Positions 49,001 to 58,180 of a stretch of DNA of 64,000 nt are shown one piece after another. How positions within the stretch are numbered: the first letter of the stretch is position 1; every line of letters starts with the position of its first letter. This stretch comes from Agelaius tricolor (taxonomy: Eukaryota; Chordata; Aves; Passeriformes; Icteridae). The stretch lies in assembly GCA_023055355.1 (NCBI GenBank), contig JALJCS010000010.1, forward strand, positions 24,319,001-24,383,000, written 5' to 3'. The notes beneath the pieces were generated by a model. The model ran no database searches and had not been told where the DNA came from. It saw nothing but the letters and a program-made list of their open reading frames with translations. The translations under genes were made by a program, and so were the position numbers.

Positions 49001-51539
49001 AGCGCTTTGCCAGAGGGGCGGCCATCCAAACACAACAGTGAAACGCCCAGGAGGGACTATCAAAGGGAGTCAAGTAGCCACACACAGACTCAGTGCTCGA
49101 GGCTGGGTTTGCCTCCTCTGCTCGCACACTAAGACTGTCCAGGGATGCTCAGAACTCACCAACTCTAGGAGAGCTCTGATGTGAGGAAAATCACCGCAGG
49201 AAAGCTAAGGAACAAAGCAGGGGCCTGTCTTTGCTGTTTCACAGCCACTGTGCTTGTTGGATGCCAAGATACACCTCTTTAAATATATACTGTGGATGAG
49301 TAAAATTGAGACACTAAAACATGTAACATGAGAAACTAATGCTGCCTAAGATTTCTTTCTCACTTGATGCTTTGGGCTTCCCTGGGAGATTACTGAATGA
49401 AGAACACTTCATGTTTGTTGTACCTTAACCTTGTTCTTGAGAAAGAGATTGAGATTTGGACATCAGGGAGAAAATGTGGGCAGCAAGAAGGGCCTTTGCA
49501 GATATCTGTTGTTTCACTATTACTTTTTTCAAAGAAGCTGGACCTGGGAGAAAAAAAAAGAAGCAAAAGTTGTTGTAAGTTGCTGTGTCACACCAGGTGG
49601 CATCCCACCTTCCCCAGTAAGAGGGATTTGGCCTCTGACAGCACAGCTCAGTTCACCTGTGGAAGTACCGGTGAAATCTCACGAGCATCCTCTGGGACAT
49701 GCCTTTCCCATTTTTTCTGTCAGTTGCTTGTGCACAGCTGCTAATGACACTGCAGTGACAGGAGAGTGTGAGCTGGTGTCTGGAAAAGTTTTTTGCCCGC
49801 TAACACAAATCAATCCAGTACCCCAGGGCTCTGAAGCTTTTTAGAGATAAAGTTGATAAAGTTGCAGTTTCTGCCTGCTCTAATTGAGGTTCATTGGTAT
49901 CCTGCTCTTGTTTGACTATGTAGACTTGTGCAAGTTATTTTACATTAGCCTGCTTCAGTCCCTCTCAAGTTAAAAAACAGCACTGTTTTTCAAATGCATG
50001 TTTTCTTCCCTTCCTAAAGAGAGGTGAAGCTTTGTTACTCTTTGCAAGGGATCTTGTGATCCCTTTATGAATGCTGTGTCCCATGCATCATTGACTCCAT
50101 AGGAAATCAAACCAAAAGGCATGTCAAGAAATCAGAATTTGTGTTCCCTCTTTTATAAGATACCAGTTTTTATGGGATCTTTTTTGCAAATTTGTTGTGA
50201 AAAGCTCAACAGGTACTGAATTATCCAATGATATTTTACATTTTCCTCAACAAATTACTTAAACTGTTGATTGCAAAATATTTGTGCACTATTTCTGATG
50301 GCAAAGAAGCCTACTTACAGGCTGGACTGCTTGTTCCCCCAGGAGACTGTGGGACACCCATAGGAAAGCTGTATATTTTTTAGCCCATATGGTGGCCTGT
50401 ACAACTCACATGTGCTTCAGATAATACAGGGGGAGCCCAGTACATTCTGTGTGGTACCAAGGGTGTGTGTGGGGCTTTTCAGGGTCTCTTCCCAGCCAGT
50501 CTTGGCTGCAGCACAGCAGTTGCAAGTGGCAACTTCTTTAAGTCCTTTCCCAAGAGCTTTCTGAATTGTTTTTGTCAAAGCAAACTGCAAATGAAACCCA
50601 CTTCAGTGCCGTGGGGTCTGATTTCTTTTCTTCTTTTTTTTTTTTTTCTTTTCAGCAAATGTGTGTAAGCTGAAGTATTTGGAATAGAAAAAGCTTGCTA
50701 GACCCTTCCTAATTCTCACTTTTGAGCTCAAGAAAGGTGCTGCTATGAGTGATGTCAAAACAGCTCCTTTGCTTGCTATGCAAACCCATATAGGCAGTCT
50801 TGTTTCTCTTGAAACACAGACTTATCTGTAGAGATAATCAAAAGCCTGCATCATCCTCAAGTAAGGGCTGTTTGTGATGCCTACCTCCCTGATTCCTGGG
50901 ATTTTCAGCAAACGGACATCCCCTTTAAACCTGCATTTCTGCCTCCTATCTTTTCTCTTTGAAGCCAGAGAGTTGGCTGGCCTTTGAATAGACAAGGATG
51001 AGAACACAGCAGTGGGAGGTCCGTGTCTTGCTCATAAACCTTGGCCAGAAAATCGGCTCCGACAAGTGGGGACAGGTAGCAGCATCTTCCCCCTTATCAA
51101 ATGGCACGGTGGAGCAGACACATTCCTGCAGGAGCCCGGTGGGGTGGAAGGTGGGGCCTCCTGAATGTGCCTTGTGCTCTGCTTCACCAACTTGGTGTAG
51201 AACTGTGTTGTTTCTGTGCAAAACACCTTGTTCTCTCATTGTCCCTGCCCCTTGCGTGCTGCTTTTGATGTGTTCTTTGGCTTTCTCTTCTTTCAGCAGA
51301 ACCTGGAGAAAATGTTTATCTGTGGTTGCAGTGCTTGGGGACTTTTGGAGGTGCTATGTCATGCCTTTGCACCTCAGACTATTGTATTGCATGGCTTGGT
51401 ACAGCCCAACCTTTTCCTGGGGAAAAGCTTTCCCCGGGCCTCCTACAAAAATTTCCCTCCCTCTTGTGTAAAGCAATCATCATTAGCTCTAATTGGGCAG
51501 CTTTGGGGTTAAATCTACAAAGATTGCTTGGGTTTGGTA
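49001..51539. other. Unannotated intronic sequence with a possible MIR relic
   Basis: At 49922..49975 the order CTTGTGCAAGTTATTTTACA, CCTGCTTCAGTCCCTCTCAA, GTTAAAAA could be a very diverged antisense MIR. A long polypyrimidine tract ending in TTTTCAG at 50648..50654 looks like a splice acceptor, but no conserved exon follows. The 157-codon frame at 50998..51471 has no recognisable domain. Confidence 0.5.
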
Positions 51540-51720
51540 AATCCTCTGCCACTGCAAAGCAGATAATGCTAAACAAAAGATTGCCTTGATTAGATTAAAG
51601 TTGGCAAATTCATTGCCCTAATCATCATATTGCCCTTCCCGTGGCTATTCAGGAATACATCACCGTAACTTACTTGAAGTAATTGAATATAATTGTCTTT
51701 TTAACTCGTATGTGTAAAAC
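51540..51720. promoter_or_regulatory. Candidate conserved non-coding element
   Basis: Repeat-free, AT-rich and motif-dense. It includes GATAATGCTAAACAAAAGA, TTGATTAGATTAAAG (homeodomain and TCF/LEF-like), CCTAATCATCATATTGCC, and TTACTTGAAGTAATTG, whose TTACTT/AAGTAA arms are an exact inverted repeat. This density is typical of vertebrate developmental enhancers. Confidence 0.4.
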
Positions 51721-53220
51721 ATCCATCTTTGTTAACAGCATGTGTTGCTGTCCTGCTGCCAGCTCACAGTCCTCTTCTGGAGGGGTGGGAACAAGAAGCA
51801 GAGCCAGGCTGACGTTTATGAATTGGTAGTTGATTGCCTATAAAACCATTCATTATTTCTGACCAAGCACCTGGAAGAGAATAAAAATGAACAGCACCAG
51901 CCACTGGGGCCCGTAGGCTTGGCTGGTGCTCCCAGGCAGGGAAGCAGAGGGGAAGTCATGAAGGGGAATGTTGCAAAGGGATGTCAAAAAAACCCAACCC
52001 TTTCCCTTGCCCTTAGTGGCAGCAAAGCACAGGGCACATGGTGGGGTTACAATTGGGAGTGTGAAGCAGATACCCAAGGCAGAGGCATTGCTGAGCTTCC
52101 CATGGGCAAAATAGGTTGAAATGCTAAAAACAAACCAAGAGTACAGTGGGAAGGAGGGAAGTTCATGGAAATTTTTTCTCCCATTAATAATCTGAGGTGT
52201 GAGGAGGGAGAAATTCTCTTCAGATGTCAATTTTATACCAACAGATAGCTAGGAAAGGAGGCCAGGCAGCAAACAGCCCGTGTTTCTATTTCCCAGCTCT
52301 CCTGAGTGACAAGGAGAGACTCTTTTAGCACAGAAATTTCCAGTATTATCTCAGCAATCAATCATGTAGAAATGCATAGGTACAAAATAAAACATAGCTG
52401 GCCTGGCTTTTAAGAGATTCAGTTTGACCTGTTTTTAGTAGTTTTATCATTATTAATAAATTAAATTGCCCTAGGGGACAGGCCAAAGGATTAGAGTGAC
52501 TCCACATCATTAAAACTCAGCGGCGATGTCCAATACAGTTTCAGCCCAGGTCAGCTCTCACTTTCCTGCACTCTAGGGGATTAACTCAGCCCCAGACCTG
52601 TCCATTAGAGGCACAGTGACCATCCTATTTTGGAAGGTTGCTAATCTTCACCTGTAGGGATGCCACCAGCAGCACTTGGGTTGATCCCAGGACCACAGAA
52701 GTTTTCTTGCTTCTTTTGGTTTATTTGCATAAATATGGGGTAGGCACTGCAGGAAGCCCAGCCTAGGGGCTCAGGCTGGAAGAGATGTTTGTGTTGTTTG
52801 CCACTGGATGTCTGTGCAGGGACAGTTGATATTGTGACCATGCTTTGTATGTGATGATGTAAAAGCTCAACTCCCTCTGGTCCCCACAGCAGCCGTAGGT
52901 TGTGGCAGGGAACAGCAGTGTCCCTAGGGAGGAGGACAGCAGCTGTAGGTGTCTGCCAGCCTAGGTTGGAGTCGGAGCTGAGCATGGTTTGGGGAGACCA
53001 GAGGTTTTACTGTGCTGTATGAGCAGGGGATAGGGTGTGACAGCTAAACTCTCATGTATTTTTGATCTGGAAAAACACGGCTTGCCTCTTAAAATGAAGA
53101 ATTCCTACAAGTGCCCTTATGTAACAGATCGTCCCTACTCAGGACACTTAAAGGGTGAATCTTCCTCCTGCAGAAGCAAATCCTGAAGGATCCAAGTTCA
53201 TTCTCTCCCTGAGCTGCTTT
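51721..53220. other. Unannotated intronic sequence
   Basis: No exon or repeat recognised. A POU octamer is seen near 52724. Confidence 0.55.
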
Positions 53221-53221
53221 T

Positions 53222-53253
53222 GGGAGAGGAGGGGAGGGGGGCAGAAGCGGGGG
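53222..53253 (+). other. Canonical G-quadruplex motif (plus strand)
   Basis: Four G runs (GGG, GGGG, GGGGGG, GGGGG) are separated by loops of 6, 1 and 7 bases. Being on the sense strand, it could fold in both DNA and GLI2 pre-mRNA. It lies about 230 bases before the CpG-preserved block, as is common upstream of promoters. Confidence 0.8.
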
Positions 53254-53469
53254 AGGTGGTTAACAGTTACTCTACTGTGTCCTGACATTAGGCAAACTGC
53301 AAAAATGCTCCCACTGTATCAGGTAGTGTGAGGTGCCAGCCCTTTGCTGGAGCACGGAGAGCAAGTCTGCTGCAGAGCCCTAAATACTTTCCACCCCGAC
53401 TACCTTAGCTTAACGCCTTTCAGCAGAGTTGGCAGGAGGGTTGTTTTTGTGTAGTCTCTCACCTCTCCC

Positions 53470-54290
53470 AGCAGCCTGGCTGACGCGCCTGTGCCGCACT
53501 GTGCTCAGGGATTGAGCGTTGCAATGGGAGTAGGAGCCGCAGATCCTCTCGCTGATATGCCGGGAAAGACGTATATGAGGATTACACGCAGGCTTTGCGC
53601 GAGGGACCCACGCGGAGCGCAGCCCCACCAGACACAGTCGGCGTAGCGCTGGTGCAGCTGGAGTCACAGATGCAAAAGGCTGAATTTTAAGTCTTTTGTA
53701 GAAAAAGAGTTTGGCATTTCTGAAGTTTGCTGAGCAACAGCAAGAGACTTGGCCCAAGCCTTGACACTTTGGTTTTGGATGGTGCTTCCCCAGTCTCCAG
53801 AGAGATGGTACCTGTCGCGGAGGCAAGTTACGGTGAAATACCGAGCGCAGGCTGGGTTTTGAATTGCTCACTTAGGAGGTTGGATTTGTTTTATTTTTGG
53901 TCTCCAGCTAGACAGAAAGGCCAAGAAGCCAGAGAAAGAATGGTAAAACCTGCAACAATATGAAGTAATCTTTAATGAAGAACTTCTGACTGTTTGTAAA
54001 GGCAGAGCAAGACCAGCCTTTTATCTTTAAACTGGTCGCTGCCACGGATGTAGAAAGGGGCATCTTTAGAGACGCGGAGCCCTGTCGGAGGGCAATTGTA
54101 CAGGATCGCTATTGCGGTTGTGCGGTATCGCTGTCGAGACTCTGCTAATTCTATTTCTTTCTCTTGCTTCTGTAATTTTAGCAGGAAAGGCCCAGGCGGC
54201 CAGGCAGTATTGTTGGGGGTGGTGAGGAGAAATAACCTGATGAATTTTCCATCAGCTCAACTCACTCAAATATTCTCGCCGTTAACTTTT
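53470..54290. promoter_or_regulatory. CpG-preserved block upstream of the GLI2 exon, candidate internal promoter
   Basis: By eye about 17 CpGs occur in 53480..53655, at or above the number expected from base composition although GC content is only moderate. Further groups follow at 53816..53850 (GTCGCGGAGG, ACCGAGCGC), 54040..54135 (GACGCGGAG, GATCGCTATTGCGG, TATCGCTGTCGAG) and 54280. This marks DNA kept unmethylated in the germline. The block ends about 0.7 kb before the exon acceptor. It could be an alternative first exon or promoter giving an N-terminally different GLI2, or an enhancer. The minus-strand 153-codon frame at 53410..53871 is Arg/Ser/Pro-rich and has no recognised domain. No convincing donor site pairs with the block. 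Confidence 0.45.
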
Positions 54291-54933
54291 GGGGTCAATA
54301 ATAAATATTAAAACCTGTAGATTTAATAAGTCAATGTAGGTGTTCACTGCCTTTTGAGACCACTTTATCTTTCCATCAAAGATGAAACAAGCTTCTCAAA
54401 TGAATAAAAAATAGGGCCTCAAGTGATTACAAGTGAGAGCAATTTGAGCTCCTCTCTCAGAACCTGGCAGTAGGCACTTCTGAGCCCCTTCTGACTGCCT
54501 AGACATTCTGCTTTAGCGCTGCTCTTGCTGTTATATTTTTAGGTAAATATTTCCAACTTGTGTGTACAGACCTTCAGGAACAGTGTTTGCTGCCACTCCA
54601 GGCTTGAGGGACGATGCAGGTCTGGATCCCACCAGGCTCTGTTGAGGCTGATTTGCGTTGCAAGTCTAGTTTTCCTTGGTGCTTGCTATAATCTCCTCAA
54701 GTTCAAAGAGCGCTTAGCTGCTTGTCTTTGTCAAAAACCCTGTTGGAGATCTTTTATGTCGAAGATGTAGGATTTTTCCGCATGACTTTGATTATTTATT
54801 CATTCCACTTCTCTGGTGTATGATAGCGCTGATATCATGAAGACCCCTTGTCTTGCACTGCTCTTGCTCTGAAATTCATGGAGATTTAGTGCCTTTGAAA
54901 TTGTTTTAAAAGGGAAGGAAAAGTTTTTGAAGT
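54291..54933. other. Unannotated intronic sequence just before the exon
   Basis: AT-rich intron leading to the acceptor. A donor-like AGGTAAAT occurs at 54541. Branch-point candidates exist but cannot be chosen by eye. Confidence 0.5.
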
Positions 54934-54964
54934 CCCTTTTTTTTTCTTCTATTCCCCATAACAG
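54934..54964 (+). other. Splice acceptor of the GLI2 exon
   Basis: A run of C and T from about 54934 to 54956 is followed by ATAACAG, with the AG at 54963..54964. This is a strong U2-type 3' splice site. Using it leaves the exon open in the GLI2 frame with the expected phase-1 entry (two bases complete a Val codon). Confidence 0.9.
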
Positions 54965-55070
54965 TGCCGCAGCACATTTTTCCGGCCTTCCACGCTCCTT
55001 TGCCAATTGACATGCGCCACCAGGAAGGACGATACCATTACGAACCTCACTCTATCCACGCTATCCACGG
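54965..55070 (+). CDS. GLI2: GLI2 early internal coding exon (GLI-family Hedgehog transcription factor, N-terminal region)
   Basis: GLI2 is a C2H2 zinc-finger transcription factor that carries Hedgehog signalling from the primary cilium to the nucleus; it is processed to a weak repressor or stabilised as the main activator. The exon is 106 bp: two bases finishing a split codon (tg, giving Val if the previous exon ends in G), 34 full codons, then two bases (gg) of a split Gly codon. The translation starts PQHIFPAFH and includes PLPIDMRH and [10 protein letters not shown], then SIHAIHG. From memory this matches human GLI2 at about residues 50-84, in the N-terminal repressor-region block also found in GLI3. 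GLI3 differs here (Pro-Val-Pro-Ile-Asp-Ala, His-His, YHYDPS), so GLI2 is preferred. The exon is flanked by a long pyrimidine tract with AG (54963..54964) and a GTAAGT donor. It encodes no zinc fingers. The first coding exon and the following exon were not found in the window. HIFPAFH instead of the human HLLPPFH may be a lineage substitution. Confidence 0.93.
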
Positions 55071-55076
55071 GTAAGT
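55069..55076 (+). other. Splice donor of the GLI2 exon
   Basis: GG followed by GTAAGT: the intronic part fits the U1 consensus perfectly. The exon ends two bases into a Gly codon. Similarity to GLI2 stops being read exactly here, and the reading frame beyond shows no homology. Confidence 0.9.
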
Positions 55077-57814
55077 CTTACACCTCCACTCCCGTGCCTC
55101 ACTAAAATGTCAGCCACCTGCAGTATTCCAAATCCCACTGCTAAAGTCCCTGGGACTCACGGCCCTTCTGGCAGGCTGGCCCTACTGGCCACCCTCCACC
55201 TCATTGTCCCCATCAGTGACAATACTGACCTGCCCGGCAGGAGGGCTTTACAGCTCTGTTAAGCTGACAGAAGTGCCCTATAGCAGCAGGATGGGAGTAT
55301 AGGGCTCCTTTGTCATTATCCAGCTCAGCTCCAGGGAACAGGCTTGACTTGTTTTTTGCACCCGCTGTGTTTCTTGCATTGTGCCTTGCCTGGGTCATTT
55401 CTGCCACCATCTTGGCAAAGACCCAGCGCTGCTCCCTCTCTCTGGAGACCTTGTGTACCATTCCTCCCTGCCTGCCAGTTGTGGGGATGGTGGCAAAAGG
55501 CTGCTGGGAATGCCGTAATTCAGTTTGATTTCACTGGACAACAGCCTGAATGGGCTGGTAGCATTTTCTAAAAGCAGTCATAAGTCAGGTTCTCATGGGG
55601 GTGTCCATGTCCACCCTGGAAGGGTAGGACTCTGAGTTTTGCTGGTGACCTTCTCATGAAAGCCTCCTCTCCCTGAAGCAGCTGATGGGCAGTGAGCACA
55701 GAGACTGGTCAGGGGCTACACCCTGAGAGGGGGGGTCATGGTTAATCTCTTCATCCAGGGACATTACAGCTCAATAGTTCTTGATGACATGAAGGAGATG
55801 TTTACAGAGAGATCTGTTTTCACCTCCTGTGAATTTTGATCAGGGCAAGGAAAATGGAGCCAGCAGGGATCTGAGCAGTGATTCTAGTTATAGTGGGGCT
55901 GGAAGTGTTTCTTCTAATCCCTGACATGCACCTTTCCCATGAGAGGTGAGGAGCAGTGTGATGGGGCTGGCAGTCCCACGGCCATCCCAAAATCCTTCAA
56001 CGTGCAGCTGTAACACAGGGCTCAGACACTGGCTGAGGGACAGGTCCCAGACCACTGGCTGTAGGGGAACCACTGAGGGCCAGAATAATTTTTCAAAAAC
56101 AAGGAAAGAACAGCTAGGGCTCATCATTTAAAAAACTCTCATTTGATCTCCTGGAGTCCTGTTGCAGCCTTGGCCAGGGGCTGTGCTCACCCAGGTTTGC
56201 TGGAGCTGTTAGTGGAGCTGTGCTGCTTCTGGATAGGTGTGAGCAGGGGAACAGACCCTGGGAAGCAAGTAATGCAGACAGCAGCAGCCAGATCTGTGGA
56301 GCCCCACAGCTACCGCAGCTTTATTCTGCTTCCAAAATACTGTAAGAAATAAATGATAGGGCATTCGCCCGGATCCTACCAGAAGACAAGTCATTGTCTT
56401 TTAGGCTGACAGTCAATTTGACTGGATGGTTAAAGGGGCAGAGCAGCTTCTTCCATGCTGTGTACAAAGGGGAAATGACAAAGCAAGTTGCTAACATGGG
56501 AACTGGGGGGGGATTAGGGAGGCTGCATGAAATAGTTCTGGTCTTTCATGCAAAAATTGTAGAAAAAAAGACAGAATAATAACTTGCTGGGAGATAGTTA
56601 TTAAGCCAGAGCTCTGGCTAATAAAGCATGTATGGAAGAGGGAGATAATCAAAACAGTGGTTAGAAGAGAGGCTGGCAGATGTCCTGATGTTTGTCACAG
56701 GTTATTTGTGTGCCCCAGTCCGTGTTTGCCTTCAGTCCTCACATGGAAGTTTGGGGGCACTGCACATACTCTGGGGCTCCACAGCAGTTTCTATGGTGGG
56801 GTCATGAGGCAAGGTCTTCTACAAAATGCAGCTGAGAGCTTGCCACTGATGCTACATACCTATGAATCATAACCCCAGTAACCCCAGTACTTTTTCATAT
56901 TGGCTTTGTCCAGCTGACTGACCCTGGCTAAGTGTACAGCCCTGGCAGATCAGGTTTCAGTTCATCTGCACCAATATTAATAATTTACTGTGTTAGCAGT
57001 TACCACATTTGTCTATCAGTGGACCAAGTGTATTAGTATTTGGGTGGAATTGTTGGCAAATACCTGTTGCATTTCTTCTTTGGGATTCCTCTCCTTCCCA
57101 GCAGCTTGTCTCACAAAACTGACTTGCGAGGTATGGGAGAGAAAACTTGGTTGCAGGTAAGAGAAAACATAGTCCTCCTTGAAGCTACCTGGGCACTGCA
57201 CTGAAAGGTGCCTTTGTGGCTGGGGATGCTCCAAAGTCCAAAGCTGCCAAGTGCTTCTAGGCTGTGACAAGTTTTTAGGGTCGAGGGAATGTCGCTTCCA
57301 TTTGTTTGTTTGTCAAGAAGTACCCTGCGCTATGGCACAGCCATATTGGGAAAATTCTCTGCAGCTGTGGTCTCAGTCCTTTTTCCTCTTCAGATTTTAT
57401 CTGCCAACATCTTAAAATCATGTATTGCCCTTAACTCCTCTTGTTTTTTATTCTATATCTCTTTTGTCTTCTCTCTCCTCCAGTCTCTGCTCTGGAGGTC
57501 ACACTGTAGCGCTCACCCTCCTCGCTGGAGGATGTCCAGTGTGAAATCATCCAGACGTGGTGGTAGACCTGGGCTAGAGCATACTTGGTGGTTGCATGGC
57601 TCCTGTCCAGTACACTGGACAATTTATGCCGTCAGCTCATTCGGGCTGTTGTCCAGTGAAATCAAACTGAATTACGGCATTCCCGGCAGCCTTGTTCAAT
57701 ACTCTGTGGGCACAGATGAGCTTCTAGAAGTTTGTACTTCATCCTGATGGGGCAGCAATCAATCCTTTTTGTTTCAAAAGTAAACAACCCGTAAAAAAAC
57801 CCCAAGGGCATATG
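55077..57814. other. Unannotated intronic sequence
   Basis: No further GLI2 exon. The frame at 57289..57747 (plus, 152 codons) shows no domain and is interrupted by intron-like composition. Confidence 0.55.
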
Positions 57815-58180
57815 CATATTCTCACTCTAGAAAATTATGGCAAATGTTTGGAAGAAAAATTGCGTCACTGAGTTTTGGCTTTATGATTAATGTGATGGGT
57901 GCCTGACAGAGAGCCCCCAATTCATCAAGTCTATATTCTACCTGTCTGCTGCCTTGACAGTACCAAATTTATCTAATTATGTGAACGTTGCACGGCAAAT
58001 TAAGTGCAGTCTCATTTGTTGCTAACTATGGGGTCTTATTATCTGCCTGCTGTATTATGTCAAAGGTTTGTTTCCTGATTGCTCGATGTGACCTGGCAGT
58101 GCATTCCCCTTCATCACTGTTTGCATTCGGCCTAATGAGAGCATACGTTATTTTATCTCAACTGGAGAGAACTCATCTGC
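57815..58180. promoter_or_regulatory. Candidate conserved non-coding element in the downstream intron
   Basis: About 365 bases of repeat-free sequence with closely packed motifs: TTATGATTAATGTGATGGG, a nuclear-receptor-like TGTGACCTGGCA, ATCTAATTATGTGAACGTTG, GGCAAATTAAGTG, ATTATGTCAAAGG and GGCCTAATGAGAGCATACG. Isolated CpGs persist in otherwise AT-rich sequence. Of all intronic blocks this one looks most like a deeply conserved enhancer, but that is a visual judgement. Confidence 0.45.

Larger units (their letters stand above)
1..54964 (+). other. GLI2: Large 5' intron of GLI2 (partial; its left end lies outside the window)
   Basis: Everything before the exon acceptor appears non-coding. 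GLI2 in other vertebrates has a very long intron before the exon carrying this peptide block, so about 55 kb of intron is reasonable for a bird. No first coding exon (a Met-starting block of roughly 50 residues ending in Gly at a phase-1 donor) could be found, so it is assumed to lie upstream. Part of the far left could instead be 5' flanking DNA if transcription starts inside the window, for example at one of the CpG-rich patches listed separately. Confidence 0.75.

Noticed and set aside
50633..50668. Acceptor-like polypyrimidine tract ending in TTTTCAG
   Set aside because: No conserved or GLI2-like coding sequence follows; T-rich tracts ending in CAG are common in introns.
50998..51471. 157-codon plus-strand frame
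   Set aside because: No recognisable family and ordinary intron composition; overlapping frames on both strands are equally long.
53410..53871. 153-codon minus-strand frame over the CpG-preserved block
   Set aside because: Basic, Pro/Ser-rich translation without a recognised domain. CpG-rich DNA lacks stop codons by composition. It might only matter as part of an unproven antisense transcript.
54541..54548. Donor-like AGGTAAAT that might end an upstream alternative exon
   Set aside because: No paired acceptor or recognisable exon precedes it; a short motif like this is expected by chance.
57289..57747. 152-codon plus-strand frame downstream of the GLI2 exon
   Set aside because: Does not contain the expected next GLI2 peptide and has no recognised domain.
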